Source: Rostratula benghalensis | Lineage: Eukaryota; Chordata; Aves; Charadriiformes; Rostratulidae | Reading direction: 5' to 3' | Assembly (NCBI GenBank): GCA_013399305.1 | Contig: VXAI01000163.1 | Coordinates: 1,738,782-1,802,781 of the forward strand | DNA length: 64,000 nt | Shown here: in pieces, positions 51,920 through 64,000 of the stretch | How the letters are laid out: each line of letters begins with the position of its first letter | Position numbering within the stretch: the first letter of the stretch is position 1 | Translations under genes and position numbers: made by a program | The notes under the pieces: model-generated | What the model saw: the letters and a program-made list of their open reading frames with translations, nothing else | Databases searched by the model: none | Told to the model about the DNA's origin: nothing

Positions 51920-53329
51920 GCATGTAAGAAAACTCCTCTCTTTATTGTCCACAAAAGAGGGTCCCCAAGACAGCATAATGAGATGACTTTGTCCTGCTGA
52001 ACAAGCACCCTGTAGAGTGACAACAGGCAGAGCAGTGGAGTGGCACTCACTGAGGAACACTACTTTTAAGCTACCAGGAAAGCTCACATGGGGGTGGTGG
52101 GTTGGAAACTTGCACTAAACGTAAGCAAAATGCCCAAATGTAAATATTTTTCATTACCCATATTCGCATGTATTTGCATCACAGTAAAAAGTTTGGGGTT
52201 TTTGACTTCTGATGAAGACACAAAACTGCTGCTCTGCAACAATAAAAAGGACTTTGTTTTCTTTTTTTTTTTTTAATCTCATGTATTTTGTCTATGGATA
52301 GGTGGAAAATGAGCAAATTTACACCATACTGGATGCTAAGAACAGGCAACTTTACCAAAAAATATGAGATCATACCTTGCCTGAAAGGCTAGGTTTTTAT
52401 ATTCAGATATTTAATAAAACAGCTGGGAGGAAAATGTCAGCATTTTTTTTCCCCTTCAGTAAAAGGCAAGAACAACTCCTGGGCCTTCTGTCTGAGTCAT
52501 CCTAAAAATACCTCCAGCAAAACAGCTTCAGATGGCCACAGTTATTTCTTGCTGCTTTCTCAAAAAACTCACTCTCTCTTACCTTACTCCACCAGAAGAC
52601 ATCTGGAAAGCAATTTTAAAAAAAAAATCAGTTTGCACATTTTTCAAGGGACATGAAGAAAGACACCCCTTCAATTTTTATTTCTTGCATTCATCATCTA
52701 GAGCACTGACAGAGAAGAGAACTGCAGGGACACAACACTCTTCAGCTGAAGAGCATTAAGGCAATCACACTGTATGCAGGGGGAAATGTTACCGACAACA
52801 GCATCATCAGTGGGGTTTCTCCTTTTGAGGGGGAGGCACAGCTTAGAGAAAAACACCGGCGAAAGTTCAAAACATTGTGTTTCCCATCACTGCTCAAATT
52901 TTGGAAAGCAAGTGAAACGAGGCTGAGACACTCATGTGGAAATCTCCATCTGCTGACTACCGAAACCGACCAGGCTAACACACCAGAAACAGTGTTTTGT
53001 GTTTCACTGGAGAAGTGTTTCTGAAAGGATCAGAAGACCATCACGTATAAATAAGTAAAAAATTATTTTAGAAAAATGCCCTGGGCACTAGACAAGTGGT
53101 GCAGAGCAGGACATCATATGAGGAAGACCTCAGATTTGACATGTAGGGACCTGAGCCCACCCCAGCCTCCTACTGAAACCATGTCACAGCTCCTCCAGAG
53201 GGAAGCACCCATGCCCAGGGAGGGCAGGCAGTGGGGTGGGCAGGATGGGTCACACCAAACTGATGCACCACACCAAGCTGATGCAAGCTTGGAGCGCTTC
53301 CTTGGGTGGCAGGATCCCTCAGCATCTAT

Positions 53330-53826
53330 TGTGGTTTAGCCCCAGCCCGTAACTAGTACAACACAGTCCCTTGGTCACCACCCTTGGTTGGGATGGGGAA
53401 GAGAATCAGAACAGTAAAAATGAGAAAACTCTTGGTCTGAAATCTAGTTTAGTAAGCAAAGCAAAAGCTACATGCCCAAGCAAAGCAAAACAAGCAATTC
53501 CTTCAGCATTTCCCATTGGCAGGCAGATGTTCAGCCACCTCCAGGAACGCAGGGCTTCATTACACCTAACAGCTACTTGGGAAAACAAAATGCCACCACT
53601 CCCAACGTCCTCTCCCTTCCTTCTCCTTCCCCAGCTATATATACTGAGCATGGTCTCATATGATATTTGGTCAGTTGGGGTCAGCTGTCAGAAAAGGCCT
53701 TGACTGCTCAGCAACAACCAAAACCACCAGTGTGCCATCAACGCTACTCTCACCCTAAATCCAAAACACAGCACTGCACCAGCTCCTAGCAAGAAAGTTA
53801 ACTCCATGCCAACTGCAACCATGGCA
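53330..53826 (-). mobile_element. Avian endogenous-retrovirus-type solo LTR
   Basis: It is related to the copy at 41919 but inverted. The plus strand begins TGTGGTTTAGCCCCAGCCC and ends CAACTGCAACCATGGCA, so both ends fit TG...CA. It contains CCAGCTATATATACTGAGC, whose reverse complement gives a TATA-like box. An internal part present in the other copy (the AGTAGGCTGGAGGTGCAC zone) is missing. No clear target-site duplication was seen. In this orientation its promoter would point the same way as HIVEP1. No viral coding region is attached. Confidence 0.75.
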
Positions 53827-54872
53827 GCCCCAGAAGCAGATTTAATCCCATGACAGCCCACCTGTGGTACCCACCAGGGGCTGGGGAGCATGTGGAAGTG
53901 CCCATGCCCCACTGCAAGCAGGCTGGGATGGCTGGGCATCTCTCTTTCACAAGGAGGAGGAAAAGCTCTTTACAACTTGCGAAAACAAGAATGCTGTAGT
54001 CCTAATGTGTTTTGGTTAACTGAGAGGAATCCCAACATTTCCTTCAACCAGCTAATTATTAAAAAAAAAAAAAAAAGGCAAAAAGAAAAAAAACCCCACA
54101 ATTGTCTGTCTGTACAAGGAGCCCATTAGGTTAATTGAGAGCATGGGGCAGTTGGGTAGAGGCTGCCTCCTGCCTGTCCCTCGGGAGGAGCAGAGACTTG
54201 GCAGGCCCCTGCACACAGGCTTTCCCGCCGCAGCGGGAGAACCTCCAAAACCCAAAACCCAAACGGCAGAGCTGGGGGAGCAGGTCCCGATGCACCCTGG
54301 GCTCACAGCAGGAAGGCAGCACCAGCCACCCTCGCTGCAGAAGGAGAGGACCTGGTGGCCAGGAGGTGCAGGAGATGGCAGAAGCAGGCTCCTGGGGAGG
54401 CATTTGATAGCCCAGAGGTCCCACAAAATGAACGCCTACAGAGCTGGCAAGCAGCAGCAAAAGGCAGTTCACAAAACCCGTAAGATGAGGCACTTTTCTC
54501 ACTCAAATTTAAATCTACTTTTAATTAGAAACCACTCTTCTGTCCCCAAATATTTCCCTTTTCTAATTTACTGAGGAGCACTCAAGATTAAAAGGAAAAG
54601 ATCAGATGAGGGAAAAACCATCCCTACGTCTCCTCTGTAATTTTACAGTGTGGGAACTTGACACCTTTTGGCGTATGGTTTGTTTTGAGGTTTTCTCCTT
54701 TCCAGTTTGAGAGTCACAGCACCGCGGCTCAGTGGGCTGCCAAACATGGAGCCTGACAGTTGATAGCATGGATGTCCCCAGACTACCATAAATGCAAGGT
54801 AAAACAGAGGTAAAACAGATTAAATCTGTCAGATGTTATCAGTTTTGAAGATTGTTCATACAGCTGTAGGGG

Positions 54873-54967
54873 NNNNNNNNNNNNNNNNNNNNNNNNNNNN
54901 NNNNNNNNNNNNNNNNNNNNNNNNNNNNNNNNNNNNNNNNNNNNNNNNNNNNNNNNNNNNNNNNNNN
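54873..54967. other. Assembly gap (95 N)
   Basis: Ninety-five N bases, followed immediately by a run of 12 A. The gap size may be an estimate. It lies in intron 2. Confidence 0.99.
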
Positions 54968-56162
54968 AAAAAAAAAAAACTATCAACTACTTTTTTACAC
55001 ATCTTAAATGAGATTTAAGACATCTTAAAATGTTCTACTAGTCATTATATACTTGACTAATGACCTGTTTGATCCTTTTTTCAGGAATATTTTATGCAAT
55101 TTCATTTTAATATCAACTTTGAATGCTCATCATACTTCCTGCCATATATAATTATTTCCATTTAGAAATGAAAAACCCATTGACAGATACTTTACATAAC
55201 ACTGTTGAAAATAGAAGACAAAAATCCTCCTCTTATTCTTCTTCATTTTAAGAAAAGAGGAGGCTTGCATATTTGAAAACACAATCTGTAATCTGCAGAT
55301 TGAATTAGTATCAGTAATGAACAGCGATACTATATATACAATAAAAGAGCCAATGGATAGGTTGTGTATAAATTAAATATATATTAGCTTTATCTTTGCC
55401 CTCACATATCTTACTTAAACATGGCAAGGGGTCCTGATGAGGCTGACAAGGTGTTTGTGCATAAATTACAGAAGTGCTCTGCACATGAACCCAAACTCAG
55501 GTCCTGTGTCATGTCATCAATTTATGACTGTGGAGGTTTCAACTATTTTTAGTTTTGTTGCTTATGTGATTTGAATTTCTTATTATGAGGCCTTTAAACT
55601 CATGAAAAACTGAGCACAGGAGGTGGTGGCAGGGGGAAGAGGATGTCTGGATGGCTGCTGCCTCACAGCTCTGGTGGCAGAAGGATATAGGGGACAGGGA
55701 TGCACCCATGGGGACAGGCACAGGAGCTGCCAAGCACAAAAATTCACAAGTGCAGGTGAAGCATCTTCAGAAACATCTCCTGCTGGCCACCTTTTCACCT
55801 CCCACAGGTAGCCCCTTTTCTACCTGCCCCACAAAGCCAGGTGGTCCTAGACCCTATGCATTCTTCCAAGAGCCAGGAGCTGTGCCACCAGAGAGAACTC
55901 ATTTACACATTGTTTCACTCCTGCAACAAAGCACAAACACAGGTACTGATTGCAGTGCCATTTGCATAGTTCCTAATCAGCCACCTAGCACAATAATTAC
56001 CCCATTGCTATGCTGATTCTGGAACATTGTTCTGACCTGACTGCCAAATTCCAGCTGCCTGTACCCGGGACAGGGTGATTACTATCACTAAAATCTGCTT
56101 AATAATTATTTAACAGCCTCTAGGGCATTCACTATTCCAGGCTTAATTTTGGCTTTCTGGCC

Positions 56163-56182
56163 TTTTTTTTTTTTTTTTTTTT
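56163..56182. repeat. T20 homopolymer
   Basis: Uninterrupted T run of about 20 in intron 2. Confidence 0.92.
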
Positions 56183-57589
56183 CCCTCCTATACTCCAACC
56201 TGTATCAGGGATAAAACAAAATATGAAAGCCTACCAACTTTTCCAAACCACTCCTACAAGCACTCTCATACCTTCTGCACTGAGACAGATTCTCTCCTCC
56301 TGGTAGGTTTACCAGCCTTTGATCTTATGTCCTAAGTCTGGGAAAAAAAATATGGTTTTCATGTATTCAATTTTTTGAAGCCTGACATATGGAATAAATA
56401 CCAGTGAAACCTCCTTGTGTGTTTTTATAAAAAACAAACAAACAAAACCAAACACTTTTCCACTCAACAGATACATATGTAAAAATAACAACGCATGGGG
56501 CCCAGAAGATTTCTTTAGTTTCTGTATTTTCTCAAATGCAGATCCTATAGCAAAACCAGCAAACAGTCGAGCCAGCCACTCCCCAGCCACGCAGGAAAAA
56601 CTTTCCATCCATCTTTCTGGTACTCTGAAAGCACTCATTCTCAACTGCAAGGCTGCTGAGGGAGGGCTCGTCCAACTGCAGAAAGGCACAAAACTGGTTC
56701 AGCAGGAAGAACAGCATCAAGAGCTGATGTTTCATCACCTGAGACAACAGCGCAGAGCCTTTCCTCAAGTTCTCTGAGGGGTCAAACAGCTCTATAATTT
56801 CTTCTTCTATTTCTGGAGTTCCTTAAATGCTACTGTTTACAAGGCAGAAATCATGTAATGAGATAAATTCAGCACTGAGGAACCTAAAGTACCAACAACC
56901 GTGCTGAAAACCAGCTTCATTCTCTTCATCTTAGCATACCTTAAAAAAATACCTCTCTACTGAGATCCTGGAGTCATGATGGAAATGGTTTAAATTATTA
57001 GACCTTTAGCATGACTTTAAATACTGTAGATCTTATAATTACCAGATACTACGATGGACAATAAATAGTACTGCTTGCTAAGAAAAAAGATATTTTTTGA
57101 TGATACTAACAAAAAACAAAGCAAAGAAAAAGCCTACAAGTCAAGCCAAAAACTCCAGCCCAACATTTTTTCTCCAGCAGCAGCCAAGAAGAGAAGTTGA
57201 GGAAAAGCAGAAGAGGACAGGCAGTAAGTCCCGGACTCTAAAACCACACAGCTCTGAAGCATGCCCCAAAAGCTGTATTTGAACCTCTCAGGTCTCACCA
57301 GTTACTCCTACATCAGTTTCTCCAACTGCGCTTTGAATCTGTGTGAGCTTTTCACATCTCTCCTCTTCAAACTGCAGGGCCTCATCTACTTAGCCATTCC
57401 TTATACAAAAGCTATTCGGTAGACCTAAGACCTCTGCAGCTTTTGCAAGTACTATTTTATCCTCTTTGGAGGTGGAAGTGAGGAAGGGAGATACAGTTAG
57501 GAGGAAGACGCCAGAATTGATCCCACTCTTCAAGATGAAGGCACAGCACAGACACATAATGTGACAGATACGTTTTTCTCTACTTCTGC

Positions 57590-57855
57590 CATAAACATTC
57601 CTAATGTTTTATTTGCTTTTTGACAGCCAGTGAGTATTCAGTTGACTTCTCCACACTAATATATGACCCCCAGATCTCATGCCCAAGTGTTAACAAGCAA
57701 CTCAATTTACATTAAAAGTTAGAATATTTGTCCTGTGGACATCACTTTCCATTCATCTGCTCTGAATTTCATTTGTCATTTTATTATGTGGTTGCACAGC
57801 AACCTAATGTCATTTTGCAATCCTTCGCATTTTCATTTGCATCTTCATCTTCACC
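57590..57855 (-). mobile_element. Ancient L3/CR1-like LINE fragment
   Basis: The plus strand carries blocks I recall from old amniote L3/CR1 elements in antisense: CTAATGTTTTATTTGC, a CCCCAGATCTC block, TCTGAATTTCATTTGTCATT and CAATCCTTCGCA. These precede the reverse-transcriptase region of such elements. It is heavily diverged. The assignment rests on memory of the consensus and the edges are approximate. Confidence 0.6.
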
Positions 57856-58702
57856 TCCGTGGATGACTCCATCAAATCAGCAGCGCTGCCACTTCACAGT
57901 GCGTGCTCTTTCCCGGATCACTCAAAAGAATGGGAATTGACAGAGGCACATTTTTATTAACTGTGAAACGGCAGGCAGTGTTTGTCTGCTACAGAACGGG
58001 TATCGACTGCAAAAAAATGGGTAAATATCAGCCTCTCAATAAACTTACACACAAGAGATTTTTTTCTGGGGTGTGCCAGGGAATTTCTCTCGATACTCTG
58101 TCATTCTTCTTTAAAAACCTGTCCTTATTTCCAGCCTGTCTTTAAAATCCAGTCTTCCCAAACCCCATCATCCCTTCACCACGCAGCTCAAAGAACGTGC
58201 CTCTGGGTTATCACCTCCAGCCACTACCTCCAGCCATCCTGCCCATCCTTCCTCACCAGCTCCTGTCACCGCTGGAGCATCTCCCTGTACCTTCCTTACA
58301 ACACACAGGTTAGGACATCTTCCAGACCAGAAGTCAGCTGCCATTTTATGCTATCTGGTAAATCCACTTCTTGAAGAGGGCTGCAAAAAATCACTTTCCT
58401 TCAAATTCAAAATCCTTCTTTAGTATCCCTAAACATTAAATGCAAAATTAAAGCTTTTCATTACTTTAACTAAGGTACCTCATTTTTTTGCTTGCTTATT
58501 TTTTGAAGAACTTACTATTGCAAGCTGAAGTGTGTGAATACAGCCCAACATATGAACATTCACAATGGAATCAGAGGGCCTTAGTGCTAAAAACTCAAAC
58601 AGCGGAAAAAAAAAATCCACAACTAACCTGTTACAGTAAACCTTGCTCTGTGGACTCTGCAAGTTTATCTTTCCATAGTCATCTTCGCTTTTTGCCATGT
58701 TT

Positions 58703-58747
58703 TTTAATATGCTGACTGAAATTTGATTTAATATGCTGACTGAAATT
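58703..58747. repeat. 24-bp tandem duplication
   Basis: The unit that starts TTTAATATGCTGACTGAAAT occurs twice head to tail, the second copy lacking the last three bases. The copies are identical over 21 bases, so the duplication is recent or conserved. Confidence 0.92.
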
Positions 58748-59735
58748 ACGGGCTGCAACATTAAAGAGAAAAACAGCAACAGAAATTGGACTGATGAAAG
58801 GAAAAACTCCTTTGAAAAGCTAGTCAATACAAGCTGGTGGAGGTCTAGGTGTAACCTAAAACACAAAACTTAAGGGAAGGCACAAAGATTTGATAGTTTC
58901 TTGTTAATAGTGTGCTCCATCCATGAACTGGGGCTTAGCCACTCTAAGAGGCTTACAAACAAAACAGCCCTGGGCAGTTCATGTTCTCTTCTCAGGGCAA
59001 ACACAAATTGGGGATGGAAAATACACGTATTCAACCAATACCTTACATCAGTGATTTATTTTGCTGTTTTCCTTTACCTGCTCCTATCCTCCCCACAAGA
59101 CCCGAGATGAAAACCAGGTATGAAATACCCCACTGAGAACGTGGTGCTCTCCAGTCCGTGAGCCATTCCCATCCAAGGCGGTGGAAGCAAGGCCAAACCA
59201 CCTCTCCAGAAACTGGGCATGCTCTACTCAGGGTTAGGCAGGGAAGTGGTGGGTCAATGACCCTTAATCATCCAGATTAGCCAGATGCTTCCCAAAGTAC
59301 TACTTTGGGAAGGAAGGGGCCATCCGGCAGGCATGTGGAGAAGAAAATCAGGCACACAAGGGAGATGTGCCATACCAAAAGGAAATAAAAGCATACAATT
59401 CACCAACACATGCCCAGCAAATCAAGATGAGCTGAAATGAAAAGCAGTGCTGCAGCTTTGTTATTTTACGACTTTTAAAGAGCTATTATACGTGAGTTAC
59501 TAAGCTGCTAACCATTAACTGAGGTAGTAGAAATTGTAAGCTGACCTCGCAGAGTGCCCCACAGCACACACCAACAGGTCCTACACCATGACCCTCCAGC
59601 GTGGCAAAAACCTAGATGTCCCACTACTTGGGTTGCTTATTCAGGGGCTGAATGGGAGATAAACCTTTTTAGATGAGGCTATACAAAAACAACTGGGTTT
59701 TATTTCAGAAAGAGGGGACGGAGTGTAGGGAAACC

Positions 59736-59841
59736 TTGGAGCTACCTGGTCTAGTAGGAGGTGTCCCTGCCCATGGCAGAGCGGGTGGAACTGGGTAATC
59801 GTTAAGGTCCCTTCCAATCTAAACCACTCCATAATTCTATG
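59736..59841 (+). mobile_element. Short CR1 LINE 3' fragment
   Basis: The landmarks are TCTAGTAGGAGGTGTCCCTG, CCATGGCAGAG, AAGGTCCCTTCCAATCTAAA and the terminal ATAATTCTATGA. It is a short 5'-truncated copy, antisense to HIVEP1. Confidence 0.92.
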
Positions 59842-60201
59842 AAAACATCCTGGGGGCCAGATTCAGCCTGGGTCCTGCCAGCTGGTAACCTCTCATCTAA
59901 GCAGGTATACGTTTCTTCAGGAAAAATAGAGGACTCAAAGTTTTCTCTTGCAGGAAGCCAGGTGACAAATGTCATGTTATTATGAGGGGATTGTTTTCTG
60001 GTCACAGCCAGACATCAGCTTGCTACAGCTGTGCTCAGCTTTTACCACCTACCTGGTTAGCCTGCAAACCACACCAGTCATTTTCAAGCTCCTCTTTCCC
60101 AAGCCCCATAAACCGAAGATTTCCGCTCAGAGCAGGGCTGTGCTGGTCCCAAGGCACTTGTTAAAACCTGTCTCCAGCATTGCCGACTCCCATCTTGCCT
60201 T

Positions 60202-60223
60202 CCCTCCTCCTCCTCCTCCTCCT
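60202..60223. repeat. (CTC)n microsatellite
   Basis: About seven CTC units within a locally GC-rich stretch of intron 2. Confidence 0.92.
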
Positions 60224-63200
60224 GCTTCTCTGTGCCTGCTCTGGCTGGCCCCGGCAGCGGAGGCTGGCCCGGGGGGGGGACACCAGTGATGCTGGCACCC
60301 TACTCCCGGTGCCACCCGCAGGCACCCTGCCCACCCCAGCTCACCTGCCAAAGACACCACTGCCACATCCACGATGGCTGCAAAAAGTCTAAATTGCTCA
60401 GGTCACACAAGCCTGGTAAAAAGGTGCAGAGAGGAAGAAGCCAGCATGATTTATAAACACCATTGACAAACAGAAATGTGTTGCAACGGAGCGCCAGAAG
60501 GTCTGTTTTAGGGCTGGATTTACAGAGAAAGGGAATAAACCAGTGAAATCTTTAATGACTCCTCTGAAGTAGAGTCCTGACTAAAATTGATTTTCTTTTT
60601 TTTTTTTTTTTTCTTGTGTGGAGGTGGGAGTTGTTGTTAGAATAGTTGCTATGTGCTCTGGATTGTAATCAGTCTCAAACATGAAAAAGAAAACTAAACA
60701 CCCAACACTGAAATGTGCTCGCTCTCTCTCCCTCATTCTCTCCCCAAGACATAAAAGAAAGTAGGCTGAGGTATCCTCCTGGCATGCCTGTTTTGATTAT
60801 CTCCGAGACCCTTAGACAACAAATAATCTCTTGGGAAAGAAATCCTGGAATGTCAACACTGCAAATTTAGTTAATTACTTTTTATACAAAAAGCTAGTTA
60901 TGATAAGAAGCTGGGAAGGTTTTTTTCAGTAAATAAAGACTAGGAAACAAACACGGTAGCATACAGATAGTTACATGTATTATTAACATGCTAAACAAAG
61001 TTTTGAAAAAATGAAGCAAAATTGTAGAGATGCACTCACATTTCCCTCATCCCACAAGAAGTACAGTTCCTATTGCTGTGGAACAGCAAAATCATTATGA
61101 TTTCTTTAAAACAAAACAAAACCCCAAGTACAAATCTAAACCAAACCCAAACAAAAAAACTAGTAAAATCTAAACCAAAGGCAGAACCTAGCCCTCTTCC
61201 CTCCATTTTCTGGGTTCTCTGGTGAAGTTTTCTTTCTCTACTTGCAAGCTTAGGAAGATAATTAAGTAGCTGCTTCTTATACACCTACAGAATGATAGCA
61301 CTCTGCAATCTGAACATCACCAGGGTGTTTTTTTCCTTTTTTATTTAGAATTCATGTTAAATTTTGCATCGTCTGATTGAAGACGAGGGGGCGGTGAGGA
61401 AGGTGGGGGAGAAAGCCACAGCAAGCTGCCGCACACACCATCCCACCCGGCATTTGGAAGTGAACAATTAAGCCCGGAGCTCGCTCACTTCAATAGTGAT
61501 GAGCTCAAGTGAGCATCCAGGGACTTCAAGTCCTCAAACAGATATATTTTTTTTTTGGCCTTTAACAAAAAGGTTTCACATTAATCGACCCCATGCCACA
61601 ACAGAGTAGAAAGACTTGATTCCAACTTTATTAACTCATTTTCGGTAAGATTTTTTTTTTTTTTTTGGCTTTGTTTTGCAGGAACAATGACTTCTGGAAA
61701 ATATGGCGAGTGGGAGAAGAAATTATTAGAATGTGCTACTTGACTAAAACAATGAAAATGCAAACCCAGTATAATGTCCTGGAACTGGTTTTCGGTTTTG
61801 TTTTTAACATGCCTGTTTGGACATTTTCTTGGTAGCACTAAAATTAATGGCTTAAGAATCAGTCCTAAATTCTCAAAACTATGAAGATTTTAAATTGTAT
61901 TCCCCCAACACATACCCTAATCTGCTTATTTCAGTTTTAAAAGTGTCTTACCTATTTACAGAAGTATTTTTCTCATATTTTTTCTCAACAACTCAACTGA
62001 AATACATTTCTGCTCAAAGTTTCCACATTTCCAGCCAGAGAAAGAATAACTGACAGAAAAATTGCGCATGGTTAATAGGAAGAAAAATAACACTGGAAAC
62101 TTTGCATGCACAAAGAAGAGGAGAGAACGAGGCCAACTGGACAACCTCACTCACTCTTTTAATTTCTCTTCTCCGAGGAGGCTCACAGCAGCTAGCCAAA
62201 CACTGAGACTCCCTGACCCAAGCACCTGGAGTTTCGTGGAAGGAAAAGGCTCCACCAGCTTCTCACTGAAGCTTACTGAAAGCCCTGCTAAACACCAGGA
62301 ATGTTTCAACTAAACCTAATACACACCCAAAGGGGCATTAGCTAAAAAAAAGAGAAAAGGTGCTGGGGGACAAGGAAAGGAGAGTCCACAGGTTTCCACG
62401 TAATATTTTCTCCAGATGGTATCCTGTGATGGGAGGGAAGAGATGCATCACTTTTCACTGACACCCAGCTGAGCCAGGCCCCCAGACAGGTACCAGAGGG
62501 AGCAGGATGGCAGCCAGCAGCAGATGTCACTGGTAGTGGACAACTTCTGCCTCTGCACTTTGGGGACTCTTTCCTCGGACTTCCTTGACCAAACATTAGT
62601 GATCTCCTGCCAAGACACAAGTGCTGCTTCCTTCCCTAATACTTACTCTTCTCCAAATATTTATTTCTTCTCCCAAATGCTTATTATCTCCTCCAAATTC
62701 ACTTCATTCACTGTTATAAACCATCATGCAAAACTGCTGGAATGACTAGATTTTCCAGCACAACAAAACCAGGAGCAAGGCTGAGCATGATGCTCCTCAG
62801 CCTCTCTCAGGTTTCCTCTCTTACCAACTCCTCCTATGCCACACAAATGACATCAGCAAGACCTTCCCATGCCCCTCAACAGCCACCAGATTCACCCACT
62901 GCTGGTACTTGAGACATGAGTGGTAGGACAAGGTGGGCAACCACCGAACGCACATATCTGGTACTTCCCACGTGATCCATGGTAGGTCAAAAGCCTCTGA
63001 TACCTCCAGTCTGATGAAGATGTCAGGTTGTGCACAGAACTCAGAGAACATTTCTCTCTCTCTCTTCATGTCTCAAAAGTAAGAGGCAGTTTTCTCCATG
63101 TTAAAATGGGTGATGGAGAAAGAAAGGAGACAGGAGAAGAAAGGCAGGATAAAAGGTAGTACAGGGAGAAAAAAACTGAAGAAAATGAAGTACAATACAA

Positions 63201-64000
63201 AGCAAACAAATAGCATCTATGCTATAGAAATGATGCACTGATATTATTTTCTTCTTTTGATTTCTCTTTCCTGAGATGATGACAGATCAGTTCATACTTT
63301 GAGGAGTCTACTTAGGAGAAATCACAACAAGTAGGAAAATACTAAACACATGATTTCCCATTTCTTTTCGCTTGTAAATAAGCCTTGGACAATACTTTAT
63401 TGTAGACTGAATTTAATAAAAAATATCTACTGTTACAGCATATGACCTGCTTCTTTCAGATCTTTGGCAGTTTTTCTGTCCAGCTTCTCATGTTCTGTAT
63501 CTACAACTCGTAATTACAAACCAAATTACCTCTGGTTAATCCTGAGGCAAGATTAATTTCTTACAGGTAGTCATGTATTTGGCTTTTGACTCCATGCTTC
63601 AGAATAAATTTTAAGCACATAATACTTCAAAAAAAAATTGAAAGCAAAAAAAGAACAAACAAAACACTCAAATGCCAACATCAACCCCTGTTCATGTCAA
63701 GTTTATGGTTTCGGTGCTTAAATGCCTTAGATGTCATTTGTTTTAACTGATTTGGTAATTACTTCCAACTGTATTAAACTGTGACAGTTTTAGCTTTAAG
63801 AACTTACAGAAATAAAGCTTTATTTGAATTGAATACTCAACAACTATTCATTAGCAACTCAGGCCAGGATTTAATAACAGAATAACAGACCTTAATTATC
63901 AATTATCAACTGGATAAAATTTACACTTTCACACTCCTAGCAGACAATTTTGGAGATTTTGGTGACTGCAATTTCATTACCTCACATGCTACAGTAACCA

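Larger units (their letters stand above)
1..64000 (-). other. HIVEP1: HIVEP1 gene, internal part (exons 3 to 8 by human numbering)
   Basis: Six coding exons on the minus strand join in a single frame and match the human HIVEP1 protein as I recall it, from the N-terminal DKIEEAQK segment to the MSVDYP segment after the second zinc-finger pair. The joined coding length in the window is 6935 bases. HIVEP1 is a nuclear DNA-binding protein with two separated C2H2 finger pairs (ZAS domains) that binds kappaB-like enhancer sites (GGGACTTTCC type). The start-codon exon and the C-terminal exon(s) were not found, so the gene extends beyond both window edges. Exon numbers follow the human gene as I remember it and may be off by one. 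The identification is very secure; the paralogues HIVEP2 and HIVEP3 fit the giant-exon sequence less well. Confidence 0.96.
47315..64000 (-). other. HIVEP1 intron 2 (partial, at least 16.7 kb)
   Basis: Upstream intron running past the right edge. I searched by eye for the human-like first coding segment (start MPRTKQIHPRN) in reverse complement and did not find it. The interval contains CR1 copies, an LTR copy, an ancient L3/CR1-like fragment, an assembly gap, a CTC microsatellite and GC-rich patches near 54130-54430 and 60180-60400. Confidence 0.75.

Noticed and set aside
54130..54574. Several overlapping open frames on both strands, up to 143 codons
   Set aside because: This is a GC-rich patch where stops are rare by chance. 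The frames overlap on both strands, have no recognisable domain and show no splice or start context.
1..64000. CRISPR array, operon, bacterial-type or novel multi-gene system
   Set aside because: The sequence is vertebrate intron and exon DNA; there are no regularly spaced direct repeats and no compact gene clusters.

Overview
This window looks like avian nuclear DNA. It is AT-rich and intron-dominated. It carries several CR1 LINE fragments with the typical avian 3' end (ATTCTATG-like octamer repeats), two LTR-type retroelement fragments of a kind I recall from bird genomes, many poly-A/T tracts, and one assembly gap. The exact species cannot be read from the sequence; a neognath bird is the most likely host.

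The window lies inside one gene on the minus strand, HIVEP1 (ZNF40 / MBP-1 / PRDII-BF1), a large ZAS-family zinc-finger transcription factor. Six consecutive coding exons can be assigned. From right to left they are 47261-47314 (54 bp), 22799-28746 (5948 bp, the giant exon), 16350-16483 (134 bp), 14815-14990 (176 bp), 12684-12788 (105 bp) and 2715-3232 (518 bp). Every junction keeps the reading frame, giving 6935 coding bases with no internal stop. The giant exon holds the first zinc-finger pair (ZAS1), a central C2HC finger, a basic nuclear-localisation-like patch and long Ser/Thr/Gln-rich stretches. The second finger pair (ZAS2) is assembled from two small exons and is followed by an acidic tract in the 518-bp exon. 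The exon with the initiator Met (about 13 codons in the human protein) and the C-terminal exon(s) were not found and probably lie outside the window.

The rest is intron. Intron 2 runs from 47315 past the right edge and contains CR1 fragments, an ancient L3/CR1-like fragment, an LTR copy, a 95-N gap and GC-rich patches. Intron 3 (about 18.5 kb) contains CR1 copies, a second LTR copy and a decayed coding-like stretch of unknown origin. Intron 5 has a GC-AG splice donor supported by reading frame and protein homology. Intron 6 has a (TTA)n microsatellite directly at its 3' splice site. Intron 7 contains a diverged duplicated block of about 165-200 bp.

I found no complete second gene, RNA gene, CRISPR array or new biological system. 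The most interesting points are the unusual splice sites around the ZAS2 exons, an LTR in the sense orientation upstream of exon 3, and the unassigned decayed coding region.
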